NCBI GenBank assembly: GCA_030762935.1
Contig: CM060887.1
Coordinates: 13,508,501 to 13,572,500 of the forward strand
Length of the DNA stretch: 64,000 nt
Origin: Hymenopus coronatus
Taxonomy: Eukaryota > Arthropoda > Insecta > Mantodea > Hymenopodidae
Direction of reading: 5' to 3'
Part shown: piece after piece, positions 11,312-22,075 of the stretch
Position numbering within the stretch: the stretch's first letter is position 1
Layout: each line of letters begins with the position of its first letter
Position numbers and translations under genes: made by a program
The notes under the pieces: model-generated
What the model saw: the letters and a program-made list of their open reading frames with translations, nothing else
Database searches by the model: none
What the model was told of the DNA's origin: nothing

Positions 11312-12132
11312 ACTTGCTCTACATATACTATATACATAGTGTATAGAGAAGGTATTGCATTCCACCCAAAATTCGATATGGAGATATCACCGCAAATACA
11401 TGTTTTGGGTCCCCCTGAATCCATTAAAACATTTTTACAAAAAGATACACACATGTGTGTCTGTGTGTCTGTGGAGAGCATAGCTCAACATAGAAAAGAC
11501 CGTTGAATTCCAAACCTGATATTTAAGTTTGGTTTTTTCCAAGGATGCAACAGGAAGATTTTCAAGAAAATGCCCCCACCCCCAACTACCATGTAACTTT
11601 TTTCTAAAATTTTGATTTTCTTAAAATGGCTCTAACGATTTTGATTAAAATATCGTATATTAAAGATATTTACTTCATAAATAATATGTATATCTTGAAT
11701 TTTCTGGGAATAGCTTCTAAAGGTCTCTTTGTACTGTACCAAAAATGTAGATCTTGTTAAAATACACAGGTTATGTCATATACATTTTTTTCGTGGAGGT
11801 TACCGTTTTCGAGGCATTCCTTGTTATTAGTTTCATTTGTGAATTGCTTACACTTTTCTCAGTCGGAAATGTCCGTTTTTCTTTTGTTATACTCCTGGCC
11901 AAGCAAAAAAACAATTTGCAATGACATTCGCATAACGACAGCTTTTAAAATATTTGACTATCACTTTAGCCTAGTGCATTTCCTTAGTTCCAGTCTACTT
12001 ATAAGGAACTAAGTAATAAAATTCTGCTAATATTTATCTCGATTATCGTAGTATTGAAAGAAGAATTATCTTTTGTAAGAAGCTTGTTTGCAGAGAAGCT
12101 AGAGAAAGCCATGTGACTGTAACACATAAGAT
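11312..12132 (+). mobile_element. HT08, complete copy nested at HT07
   Basis: H end ACTTGCTCTACATATACTAT; E end GCTAGAGAAAGCCATGTGAC then TGTAACACATAAGAT. It combines a type-A H end with a type-B E end, one of the exceptions to the usual pairing. 821 bp. Confidence 0.9.
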
Positions 12133-12223
12133 TTTTGTCTAAATGTATATATTTGTAAGACTGTAATAGAATACGAGAGTTATCTATTCTTTGAAAATTA
12201 TTTTTCATTTTTCTCTATCTATT

Positions 12224-12678
12224 ACTTTCTCTACACGTACTATGTACATAGTGTATAGAGAAGGTATTGTATTGCACCCAAAAATTCGATACCAAGATTT
12301 CATCAGAAACACATGTTCTGAGACACAATGAATCCAAGAAAAACATTTTTAGAAAAACATCCGTGTGTTTGTCTTTGGGCAGCATAGCTCAAAAACGAAA
12401 CGACCCTCCCCAAACTACCCTTTACATGAAAATATTTTCGAAAATTTTGATTTTCTTAAAAAATGGCTCTAAAGATTTTGATTAAAATTCCGCATAATAA
12501 ATAAATGCACATAAAATGTATATTTTCAACTTTCTGGGATAGCATCTGTAGACATATTTATTCTGGATGGATTTTGATGGATTTTTCGTAACTAGTAAAC
12601 TGTAAGAAGTAGTCAAAATTTGGCTGAATAGAAAATAAGAGCATATTAAAGCACATAATTTATGTTATACACATGTTT
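12224..12678 (+). mobile_element. HT09, 5' half cut by HT10
   Basis: Intact H palindrome (CGTACTATGTACATAGTG). The copy stops at the same internal T run (TATACACATGTTT) as HT07, where another H end begins. The part spanning the CTTGGTATTTAAG and GATGCGACACGAAG blocks is deleted. Confidence 0.88.
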
Positions 12679-13117
12679 ACTTTCTCTACACGTACTATGT
12701 ATATAGTGTATAGAGAAGGTATTGGTTGTAATGCACTCAACATTTCGATTTCGAGATTTCATCGGAAATACATGTTTTGGGTCCTCCCGAATCCAAAAAA
12801 GCATTTTTAGAAAAATGTCCATGTGTGTGCCTTTGGGCAGCATAGCTCAAAGATGAAAAAACCCTTAATACTAAACTTGGTATTTAAGTTTCGTATCTTA
12901 GGAGGATGCGACACGAAGATTTCCAAGATATTCCCCTCAGCCCCAAAAAGCCTTTACATGGAAAAAATTAGAAAATTTTGATTTTCTCAAAAACGATTCA
13001 ATCGAGTTTTATTGAAATACCGTATATTAAAGATGCTTACATGACAAAAATGTATATCTTGAATTTTATAGGAAGAGATTCTAAAGATCTCTTTATTGTG
13101 GAATTTTGCATAACTGC
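12679..13117 (+). mobile_element. HT10, 5' half of an inverted chimera
   Basis: H end CGTACTATGTATATAGTG. Homology runs on the plus strand to GGAATTTTGCATAACTGC and then switches strand at about 13117 to HT11. The pair HT10-HT11 therefore has H ends at both outer edges. Confidence 0.85.
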
Positions 13118-13316
13118 GGTTGCTATGGGATTGAAATCCGTTTCTGTGTGGCCAGGAGTTGACAGGTTCGCGTATGAGAATAGTATTTCAAAACTGAAAG
13201 GAATAACAAAGCATATTTCGAAAAGGTGAACTCCATGAAAAACATTTATAGAATATAAATTGTGATCTACTATTATTTGTATTGAATTTTTTACATATTA
13301 CGGTTTAGCGGTTATA

Positions 13317-14105
13317 CACGAGGTACGTCCAGAAAGTAAGTTCCGTTTGGTAATAAAAATAAGTTGTGTACAGATACAAAATAATTATTTATTTCACAAA
13401 ATTCTTCAAATCTTAAACCACTTTTCCACATAACTGCCGAAAATTTTCAGGCATTTGTCATAGCGTGGCACAAGTGTTTGTATACCTTCTCATAGACGTT
13501 TGCCGCCTGTGTCTTCAAAAAGTTTGAAACATTTTCTTTCAGCTCTTCGTTGTTGTTGAAGTGTTGACCGCCAAGGAAAGACCTGAGATGTAAGAACAGA
13601 TGAAAGTCGCTAGGAGCGAGGTCAGGGCTGTACGAAGGATGGTCAAACACGTCCCAGCCAAATCCCTGTAGGAGTTTTTTCGTCACATTTGCAGTGTGTG
13701 GTCTTGCGTTGTCGTGAAGAAAAACAACACCTTTTGACAGCAATCCTCGGCGCTTATTCTGTATTGCACGGCGCAATTTCCTAAGTGTCTCGCAATAAAC
13801 ATCTGCTTTGATTGTTTGACCACGCGGTAAGAAATCAATGAGTAAGATGGCTTTTCAGTCTCAGAACACTGTGCACATCATTTTTCGAGGTGTCAAGATT
13901 TGTTTCGGCTTAACCTTTGCTGGGGATGAAGTGTGCCTGCATTCCATTGATTGTCGCTTACTTTCAGGGGTTTCGTAAGAAACCCAAGTCTCATCTCCTG
14001 TGACTATCTGTGTCAGAAATTCTTCGCCGTCTTCATCATAACGGGTTAAAAACTGAAGTGCACTACCCATCCGTTTTGTTTTGTGTTGCTCATAAGATTC
14101 ATAAA
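13317..14105 (-). mobile_element. mariner 1, truncated Tc1/mariner element
   Basis: The left end ACGAGGTACGTCCAGAAAGT has the CGAGGT start typical of many mariner inverted repeats and follows a TA at 13315-13316. The right (transposase 5') end and its inverted repeat are missing: HT11 sequence resumes directly after the part encoding the middle of the protein. Confidence 0.85.
13447..14105 (-). pseudogene. mariner transposase, C-terminal two thirds
   Basis: A cut-and-paste transposase of the mariner family, which acts on the inverted-repeat ends and inserts at TA. One continuous frame shows VTGDETW (first catalytic Asp), HDNARPHTA (second Asp) and YSPDLAPSD (third Asp). There are 34 residues between the second and third Asp, the D34D signature of mariner. 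Two in-frame TGA codons at 13861-13863 and 13855-13857 break it; the first replaces the Trp expected after VF. The N-terminal DNA-binding helix-turn-helix region is absent because the element is truncated. Inactive. Confidence 0.92.
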
Positions 14106-14487
14106 AAAATCGTCCAGAATACTCTTAGAAAATTTAAAGTATATATTTTATTTGTTATGTAAATATTTTAGTAGGTATATAGTATTTTAATAACAATCAT
14201 TAGAGCCATGTTTGGGAAAATCAAATTTTAATTTTTATTCCATGTAAGAGGTAGTTTGTGGTAGGGGGGTTATCTTAAAAATGTTCGAGTCGCATTCTTG
14301 GAAGCTACTAAACCTAAATAATAAGATTGGTGTTTAAACGTATTTTTGTTTCTGAGATATGCTAAAAATGCTTTTTTTCGGAGTCAGGTACCCCAAAACA
14401 TACATATCCTCTGAGATCGACATCGAATTTTTGGGTGGAATAAAAACCGTCTCTAGCAACTATGTATATATGGGCTAGAGAAATTAA

Positions 14488-14878
14488 AAACTGCAAATCT
14501 CGTTAAAACACATACTTTATGTTATATATAGTTTACTGTAGAGCTAACCGTTTCAGAGATATTTGAAATTATTGGTCTGAATATTAAGCTTCTTAAACTG
14601 CTCTTAAATAGAAAGTCCTCGTTTAAAATTTTTTTACTCCTGGCGATTGAAAAGAACCGAACTTAATTGATAGTCGTAAATCGACAACTATTTAAAGATT
14701 TGACCATCACTTTAGCCTAATATATTACCAGATTTCCTTCTGAATTATAAGGAAGCAAGTAATAATGTCATTTCCGGCAACGCTTATCTTGATTAACATA
14801 TGTAATTAGAAGAATAATCTTTTGAAAGAATATTTTATTTGGAGAACTACAGTAGGTCATATGAATGAAATAATCAGT
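14488..14878 (+). mobile_element. HT12, 3' half
   Basis: Starts at the internal block CAAATCTCGTTAAAACACAT and ends at a worn E end (GTAGGTCATATGAATGAAAT). The H half is missing. Confidence 0.75.
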
Positions 14879-14883
14879 TTTTT

Positions 14884-15638
14884 ACTTTCTGTAACACGTG
14901 AGTGCTTATAGTAGATAGAGATTCAATACCGAGATTTCACCGAAATACATGTTTTGGGCCCCTTAATTAAAAAATTGCAATGTTTTAAAAAATTATTATG
15001 TGTATCTATGCATGATTTTGTGTGTACTTGTATGTGTGTGTGCGTGTGTAGTAGATTAATTCAAAAACGAAACATCTGTTAAATACCGAACTTGATAATT
15101 AGGTTCAATATATCCCAAGTCTATGCCACGAAGATTTTCAGGAAAATCCCCGCAACCGAACCACTTTTTACATGGAACTCTTTTCAAAGACTTTGATTTT
15201 CTTAAAAATGACTAACGATTTTGATTAAAACACCATTCATGGACAACAAAACGCATATCTTGAGTTTTCTGAGAATACGTGCTGACGATCTCTTCATTCT
15301 TGATGATGATTATATAACTCGAAAATCGTAAGAGATGTACAAAAATTTACTACACAGAAATGTAGATCTCATTAAAACACAACATTTATCTCGTATGCAT
15401 TGTTATTGGTTTCGCTTTTAAACCATTTAAACCTTTCTCAAGTGGGAAATTAACTTCCTTGCATATCTCTTTTGTTTTACTCCTGGCAATGCAAATGAGA
15501 ACCGAAATTCAATTGTCTCACATAGCGATGCGCTTTTAATGGTTGTAACTATCAATTTAGGCAAGGAAGCAAGTAGTATGACCAATTCTGTAAATGTTTA
15601 TCTCGATTACCATGATATAGATAAAGAAAACGGTTTTT
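14884..15638 (+). mobile_element. HT13, copy cut near E by HT14
   Basis: H end ACTTTCTGTAACACGTGAG with a decayed palindrome. A GT-rich tract lies near 15020-15052. The copy stops in the T run of the AAGCTTTTT block, where HT14 begins, so its last ~60 bp are missing. Confidence 0.82.
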
Positions 15639-16759
15639 ACTTTCTCTACACGAACTATGTAAAGAAGGTATTGCACTCCACCCAAAAATTCGATACCAAA
15701 ATTTCACCGGAAATATATGTTTTAGGGTGCCCTGTTTCCAAAAAAAAAACATTTTCACAAAAAGGTCTCTGTGTGTATGTGTGTGTGTCCGTGTGTCTGT
15801 GAACACGATAACACAAAAACGAAAAATCGGTAAAGTACCAAATTTGGTATTTAAGTTTAGTACCCTGCAGGGATACGACACGAAGATTTTGAGAAAAATC
15901 CACCCTCCCCAAACTACGCTTTACATGGAATTTTTTTAGAAAATGTTGATTTTTTTTTGGTAGTGTTTAACGCCCGCTTTAACTACTAATGGCACCGCAG
16001 GCGGTGGCACTGATGATATACATGAATGATGATGGAGCATCGGTGGAATGCGATGGCGGGGGAAACCGGAGTACCCGGAGAAAACCCGCCCCAGCGCCGC
16101 TTTGTCCACCACAAATCTCACATGCGGTCGCTTGGGATCGAACCCCGGCCGTCTAGGTGAGAGGCTAGTGGTCTAACCACTCGGCCACGGCGCGGCCCAG
16201 AAAATTTTGATTTTCTCAAAAATGGCTCTGACGATGTTGATTAAAATAGCATATTAAAGTTATTTTACCTGACTAATAAAATATATATCTTTAATTTTCT
16301 GGGAATAGTCCCTGAAGACTACTTTATTCTGGATGAATTTTACGAAATTTTGCATAACTGCTAAGCCGTAAGAGATGGAGGAAAGCTTACCACACAATAC
16401 ATGTAGAGCACTTTAAAACACACAATCTATGCTATATACATTTTTTCGTGGAATTGATCGATTTTGAGGTATTCCTTGTTTTTGGTTTCAGCTTTAAAAA
16501 AGCATGCCTTTCTCACATAGGACTTTTATCAACTCCTATCCATTCAAACAAAGAAACTTCAATCACATAGCAATCAGCTTTTGACCATCACTTTAACCTG
16601 TACTTCCTTGTTTCGCTCCTACTTAGAAGGAAGCAAGTAATAAGATTATTTCTGCTAATTTTTTCTCGATTAGCATGAAGTAAATAGAAGCATAAGCATT
16701 TTAACAATAATTTGTTGCAGAGATGTAGAGAAAGTAATGTGAATGGAACACATCAGATG
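15639..16759 (+). mobile_element. HT14, copy interrupted by SINE-C
   Basis: H end ACTTTCTCTACACGAACTAT with part of the palindrome deleted. E end TGTAGAGAAAGTAATGTGAA then ACACATCAGAT. SINE-C at 15955-16198 is flanked by a 16-bp duplicate of the host block AGAAAATTTTGATTTT (15938-15953 and 16199-16214, one mismatch). Confidence 0.9.
15955..16198 (-). mobile_element. SINE-C copy 1 (Leu/Ser-type tRNA head)
   Basis: On the minus strand: GCCGTGGCCGAGTGGTTAG (A box, as in leucine and serine tRNAs), B box GGGGTTCGATCCC, then ACCGCATGTGAGATTTGTGG, GGACAAAGCGGCGCTGG, CCGGTTTCCCCCGCCAT and a T/G-rich 3' end. The target duplication in HT14 is given there. Other copies: 19464-19920 and 34167-34414. Confidence 0.9.
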
Positions 16760-17049
16760 TTTGTTCGTCTTAAACCCAGGACGGGACATTATTACTTTTG
16801 GAGTGGAAATTCCAATAAGCTTAGCAAGAAATGAAGCCATAAAAATAGCTGCGTTATAAAATATGATCACGTGATATCGATCTAGTGATTGCCGGCTGAA
16901 TGGTATACGACCGCCACTCACGGCACACATCTGCATGTTACAGTTGGTATTAATGTCCTGAACTTGACCTAGATCCCACACAACACACATACATTCTCTT
17001 ATGTCATATTTGGTAACATTGACGAAACAGTAGGGAAATGTATTTTTAA
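16760..17049 (-). other. possible coding relic or captured exon
   Basis: Between two HT ends lies about 290 bp of non-HT sequence that stays open on the minus strand through a 143-codon frame (16670-17101). The unique part reads as plausible protein, with a C-x4-C spacing (NCNMQMCAVSGGRIP) and a hydrophobic segment (YHVIIFYNAAIFMASFLAKL). A GTTTAAG donor-like site follows GTCCTGG at its downstream edge. The Cys pair followed by a hydrophobic strand faintly recalls the N-terminal region of alpha-1,3-fucosyltransferases, but this is not an identification. It could equally be a chance frame. Confidence 0.25.
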
Positions 17050-17125
17050 AATTCTCATGTGCTCCATTCACATGACCTCCTCTACCTATTCTGAAACACA
17101 TTCTTTTTTCTAATTCCTGAAAATA
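17050..17125 (-). mobile_element. HT E-end fragment
   Basis: CTCATGTGCTCCATTCACAT then GACCTCCTCTACCT matches the first ~60 bp of the E side, directly left of a second E end (HT15). Confidence 0.7.
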
Positions 17126-17137
17126 AAAATAAAAAAA

Positions 17138-17469
17138 GTCTGATGTGTTCCATTCACATGACCTTCTGTACGTCTCTACGACAAATTATTTTTAAAAAGC
17201 TTATGCTTCTCTTTACTTCACGCTAATCGAGAAAAAAATTAGTAGAAATAGTCTTATTACTTGCCCCCATGCAAGTAGAAGGGAAATAAGGGTTTACTAT
17301 AGGCTAAAGTGCTAGTTAAAAGCTAGTTGCTATGTGACTGAAGCTCCTTTGTACAGACAGGAGTTGACAAGTTCCCATATGAGTTTTTAAAGTTGAAACA
17401 AAAAATAAGGAATTCTCAAAAACAATCAATTCCACGGAAAAAAATGAATATAACGTAAATTGTTTGTCT
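17138..17469 (-). mobile_element. HT15, E half of an inverted chimera
   Basis: E end GTCTGATGTGTTCCATTCAC. Homology runs to AACGTAAATTGTTTGTCTTG and then flips to the plus-strand HT16. The compound unit has E ends on both outer sides, the mirror image of HT10-HT11. Confidence 0.85.
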
Positions 17470-18271
17470 TGGAGAAGGTATCTTATTGCACTCAAAAATT
17501 CGATGCCAAGATTTCACCGGGAATACATGTTTTGGGTACCCCTGAATCCAAAAAAAGCATTTTTGGAAAATGGTCTATGTTTTTGTGGACAGAATAGCTC
17601 AAAAACGAAAAGTCCGTTAAATCTCAAACTTGGCATTTAAAGCTCAGGTCTTTCCAAGGATGCGACACGAAGATTTTCAAGAAAATCCCTCCACCCCAAC
17701 TACTCTTTACATGGAAAAATTTCGAAACTTTATATTTCCCAAAAATGGTTCTAACGATTTTGTTTAAAATATCGTATGATATTTACCTGACATTTGAAAT
17801 GTACATTTTGAATTTTCTGAGAATAGCCTCTGAAAACTATTTTATTTTGGATGAATTTTACGGAAATTTGCATAACTGGCAAACCGAAAGAGATAGACAA
17901 AGCCTTACCACACTCAAAACATAGAGCAAGTTAAAACACACAATCAATGCTATATACATTTATTCGTAGAGTTTGATCGTTTTTGAGATATTCCTTGTTA
18001 CGGTTTCAGATTTTAAAGAGCTTCTTGTACGGGAATTTCTCAACTCCTGTCCATACAAACAAAGGAAATTCAGTCACATAGCAACCAGCTTTTGACTATC
18101 ATTTTAACCTATGATACTGCTTATTTTGCTTCTACCTACAAGGAAGCAAGTAATAAGACTATTTCTGCTGATTTTTTCTCGATTAGCGTGAAATAAATAG
18201 AAGCATAAGATTTTTAACAATAATTTGTTGCAGAGATGTATAGAAAGTCATATGAATGGAACACGTCAGAT
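17470..18271 (+). mobile_element. HT16, copy lacking the H palindrome
   Basis: Begins at GGAGAAGGTATCTTATTGC, just inside the palindrome, and continues to a good E end (GTATAGAAAGTCATATGAAT). The GT tract is reduced to a short TATGTTTTTGTGG stretch. Confidence 0.88.
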
Positions 18272-18548
18272 TTTTGAGATATTCCTTGTTATGGTTTCAG
18301 CTTTTAAAGAACTTATACTTTTCTCATACGGGAATTTAACGACTTCTTTCCAAAGGAACTTCAGTCACATAGCAACCAGCTTTTGACTATCACTTTAACC
18401 TTGGTACTCCCTTGTTTCGCTTCTACTTACAAGGAAGCAAGGAATAAGAATATTTCTGATAATTTTTTGTCGATTAGTAGCATAAGATTTTTAACAATAA
18501 TTTGTTTCAGAGATGTAGAGAAAGTCATATGAATGGAACACATCAGAT
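18272..18548 (+). mobile_element. HT 3' quarter following HT16
   Basis: Right after CAGATTTTT the sequence continues as GAGATATTCCTTGTTATGG, the internal HT block that normally follows GATCGTTTTT, and proceeds to a second E end. This is the pattern left when a copy inserts into the T run of an older copy; compare 32976-33272. Confidence 0.85.
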
Positions 18549-19071
18549 TTTTAAATAAGACGAAGATTATCCACTGCAATCCAATAAGAGATGGTTACGA
18601 GTGTCAGAGAAAACGTGATAAGGTTGCTACGTGAGTTTCAGAGTAACGTAATGGGTTCTTAAAAACAAACAGTAGCTACGTTGAACAAGAGAGAGAATTC
18701 ACTCACGTGAACTACCAACTTGATGTGGTAGGGGAACATACGTGCCGTGGAATTATAATACGGAAGTTTCGCGTGAAAACAGTTGCTGTATTGTTCTCTT
18801 TTCGCCACCAGCGAATGCGTGACTTAGAATAGTTAATTTGTGAACATGGCACCCTGGGTGTAAGTCTAGCAGTGCTTAGGCGAAATCCTCCGTAAAGCTG
18901 GCTTCCTTGCAATGAATGGAGTCTTAAGTTTATGACTGTAATGCAATTGGGTAATTCCTGGAGTTGCAGGAATGGCACTGAAACTCGTGACCTGAACTTG
19001 CAGCCCAGAAAGAAGAAACTAGCTGCTGCGCGAAGCAAGGAGTTAAGTTCTAAAGTATTACAGCTACAGTT
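18549..19071. other. unassigned single-copy-like stretch
   Basis: Not HT. A 143-codon minus-strand frame (18712-19143) spans it but ends in an HT hairpin and shows no recognisable motif. I do not call a gene. Confidence 0.35.
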
Positions 19072-19116
19072 TACTTTCTCTAGCTGATATGTACAATGTA
19101 CACAAGGCACAGAAAG
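19072..19116. mobile_element. solo HT H-end palindrome, type B
   Basis: ACTTTCTCTAGCTGATATGT followed by ACAATGTACACAAGGCACAG is an HT terminal palindrome with no HT body on either side. It may be a remnant of a deleted copy. Confidence 0.6.
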
Positions 19117-19463
19117 AAACCGGCACTCTCTTGTTCCGTACACTGCATTCCTTACCGTTTGTAGGGTACTTTATTATGTCATGTTTTTATTTTATGGGCT
19201 GATACTATCACCTTGCAGGTCCGTGTTATGTTGAACCAATAGAGCATACTTATGCTGGGTTTGTCAACTCATTCGCTAATAGGAATAGCCACCTCCCTCA
19301 ACTGGAAGTGAGGTTAGGTAACGTGAACTACAACAGTAAGCTACAACCTTCCCCAATTAGAGCGGCCAGCGAAAATCAGAAGACACGCCCTAGAAATGCC
19401 CCTACAGACAGTCAGAAATTCGATGTCTAATACTATTTGTGCTCTGTGTATATGGTGGATAAA
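19117..19463. other. unassigned spacer
   Basis: No repeat block or coding signal recognised. Confidence 0.35.
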
Positions 19464-19920
19464 GGTGGATCCGTGGTTGAATGGTTAGACCGCACGCTTC
19501 CCATCTAGGCGGCCCTGGTTTGATCCCCAAGCGCCCGCATGTGGGATTCGTGGTGGACGATGCGGCGTCTCTGTTTCCCCCGCCATTCATTCCTCCAATT
19601 GCTCCATCATCACCTTTTGTCACCCTCCGTGGTGGAATGGTTACCATGCTAACTTCATATACCCAAGATCGCGGGTTCAAACCCGGCGGAGGACGATGGA
19701 TTTTTCGGGCGTAAACATCCTTAGCATGGGAAGTAGAGCCGTTGGTCCCGCATCGTAGATTTACGGCACGTAAAAGAACCTCAAGAGAGCAAAATTAAGC
19801 AGTCTTTCACGCCCAGTATACATAGAATGGGACGCTGAGAACCACAGCAGTTAAAGAGCGTCCATTTACATTTACATCATCACCATTGCATATCACCCAC
19901 CTCATCATGCTCATGCATGG
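19464..19920 (+). mobile_element. SINE-C copy 2, split by SINE-B
   Basis: Head GGTGGATCCGTGGTTGAATG, B-box-like CCTGGTTTGATCCCC, then GCATGTGGGATTCGTGG and TTTCCCCCGCCATTCATTCC. SINE-B interrupts it at 19616-19874; the target CATCATCACC occurs on both sides. The remaining 3' part reads ATTGCATATCACCCACCTC. Confidence 0.8.
19616..19874 (+). mobile_element. SINE-B copy 3, nested in SINE-C
   Basis: Best preserved tRNA-like head of the family: CCCTCCGTGGTGGAATGG, B box CGCGGGTTCAAACCCGG and GCGGAGGA, where the 5' CCTCCG and 3' CGGAGG pair as an acceptor stem. Short internal deletions remove GCTTCCTTCGGAA and the CCTGATAGAGAGGCC segment. Confidence 0.9.
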
Positions 19921-20047
19921 TTACGGGGCAACCTCCCATAACAGGTTTTTCATTCTGTGTTTTTGTAACGTTGGCTCCCCGACAGGCTTCTGACCCCTTG
20001 GAATTGGCTTGTAAGTCCTACAAATATGGTGAGGGTAAGTCGATTAC

Positions 20048-20862
20048 AAAACATAGTGAATAGAGAAGGTATTGTATTTCATCCAAAAGTTCCGTACCTA
20101 TATTTCACCGGAAATACACGTTTTGATACCTCCTGAATTCAAAAAGGCATTTTTAGAAATTTGTCCGTGTGCCTGTCTTTCTCTCTCTCTGGCTGTGAGC
20201 AGCATAGATCAAAAACGAAAAGTCGGTTAAATACCAAACTTAGTAATTATGTTCAGTATTTTCCAAGGATGCAACACGAAGATTTTGAAGAAAATCTTCC
20301 AAACTCGTACCACTGTTTACATATTTTGAAAATTTTGATTTACTCAAACATAGCTTTAAAGATTTCTATTAAAATACCATATGTTTAAGATATCATTAAG
20401 AAAGAAATATATGCCTTGAACTTTCTGGGAATAGCCTTCGAAAATCTCTTCTCTCTGGGTGATTTTTACATAACTGACCTTGACCTTGACCTTTTACATA
20501 TAGACCCTGTTATAATACACAGTGTATCATATACATTGCTTCGTGAAGTTTACCGTTTCCGAGATATTCCTTATTATAGGTTTCAGTTATAAAATACTTG
20601 AGCGCTTCACACACGGAAATCTGTCAACTCCTGCATAGACACAGATTTCAATCTCATAGCAACCAGTTTTTAAAAGATTTGATTATCGTTTTAGGGTAGT
20701 GTATTCCGTTATTTCTCTTCTACTTACAAGGAAGCAACTAATAAGACGAATTCTGCTAATGTTTATTTAGATTAACATGAGGTAGACAGAAAAATAGACT
20801 TTTTTTAACATTTATTTGTTACAGAGATGTAGAGAAGGTCTTGTGAATGGAATACATCGGTT
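20048..20862 (+). mobile_element. HT17, copy with half palindrome
   Basis: Starts at ACATAGTGAATAGAGAAGG, so the outer palindrome arm is missing. E end TGTAGAGAAGGTCTTGTGAA. A CT run replaces part of the GT tract (20178-20193). A short TGACCT repeat lies at about 20482-20502. Confidence 0.87.
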
Positions 20863-20872
20863 TTTTAAAACA

Positions 20873-21096
20873 TATTTTTGATATATAGTTTTTAATCCAA
20901 ATATATAACCATTTTTGGGAAAATAATTGTATATTTTTCATATAAAACATTAATTTAGAGTGAGAATATTTTTCAAAAAACTTCCTTAAATGATGCTAGC
21001 TGAAATATCGGGTTAGGTATTTATCGAAATTTTAGTTTTTGAGTTATGCCGCAAACACACACATAGATGCATACATATACACTTACCTTATAAATT
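20873..21096 (-). mobile_element. HT18, minus-strand fragment
   Basis: Diverged H-side interior ending in the CA tract (CAAACACACACATAGATGC), immediately followed by plus-strand HT19. Confidence 0.65.
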
Positions 21097-21098
21097 TT

Positions 21099-21961
21099 AC
21101 TTTCTCTATACATACTATGTACATAGTGTGTAGAAGAAGTATTGTATTCTACCCAAAAATTTGATACCGAGATTTCACCGGAAATACATGTTTTAGGACC
21201 CCCTGAATCCAAAAATAACATTTTCAGAAAAAGATCCATGTGTATGTGTGTGTCTGTGGACAGCATAACTCAAAAAACGAAAAGACCGTTAAATACTAAA
21301 CTTGGTATTTAGGTTTGGTATCTTTCAAGGATGCGACGAAGATGTTCAAGAAAATCCCCAAACCCCAACTACCCTTTACATGGAAACATTTTCAAAAAAA
21401 ATTGATTTTCTAAAACATGGCTCTAACGATTTTGACTAAAATCCCGTATATTAAAGATATTTACATACCAAATAAAATGTATATCTTGAATTTTCAGGGA
21501 ATAGCCTCTGAATAGCTCTTTATTCTGGACGAATGTTGCTAAATTTTGCTTAACTGCTAAAGAGTAAGAGATAGACAAAAACTTATAACACAGAAAATGT
21601 TGATCTGATCAATACACACAATTTATGTCCTTTACATTTTTACTGTGGAGGTAACCGTTTCCGAGATATTCCTTGTTTTTGGTTTCAGTTGTAAATTCTT
21701 GTATTTTTCTCAGACAGTAAGCGCCCGTTTTCCTTTGTTTCCACTCCTGGCCAAGCAAAGAAGCGATTTGCAATGACAATCGAATAACGACAGCTTTTAA
21801 AACATTTGACTGCCGGTTTAGCTTAGGGTATTCCCCTATTTTCTTTGTACTTATAAGGAACTAAGTTTATCTCTATTTGAATGGTTCAGAAAGATGAATA
21901 GTCTTATGTAAGAAGTTTGTAGAACAGCTTGAGAAAGTCATGTGAGTGTAACACATAAGAT
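21099..21961 (+). mobile_element. HT19, complete copy
   Basis: H end ACTTTCTCTATACATACTAT; E end CTTGAGAAAGTCATGTGAGT then GTAACACATAAGA (type-B loop). All internal blocks present, 863 bp. Confidence 0.92.
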
Positions 21962-22002
21962 TTTTTGATTTCCTTTTACTCTGGTACCATTAAAATACAT
22001 AT

Positions 22003-22075
22003 GAAGTTTTGGTATACAATTTTTGAATGGAATGTAATACTTTTTCTAGCTACAACGTACTTTGTAAATTATATA
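22003..22075 (-). mobile_element. HT H-end fragment
   Basis: GGTATACAATTTTTGAATGG then ATGTAATACTTTTTCTAGC matches the H-side ~60 bp. Confidence 0.55.

Larger units (their letters stand above)
13118..14485 (-). mobile_element. HT11, minus-strand half of the chimera, carrying mariner 1
   Basis: Starts inside the element (GGTTGCTATGGGATTGAAAT) and runs to an H end of type B (TGTATATATGGGCTAGAG). Mariner 1 replaces 13317-14105. HT homology resumes at TCGTCCAGAATACTC. Confidence 0.82.

Noticed and set aside
18712..19143. 143-codon minus-strand frame
   Set aside because: It begins in a solo HT palindrome and has no recognisable motif or splice-site pair. Not enough for a gene call.
20481..20503. 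TGACCT half-site repeats as a nuclear-receptor response element
   Set aside because: Short tandem slippage inside HT17. No promoter or gene nearby supports a regulatory role.
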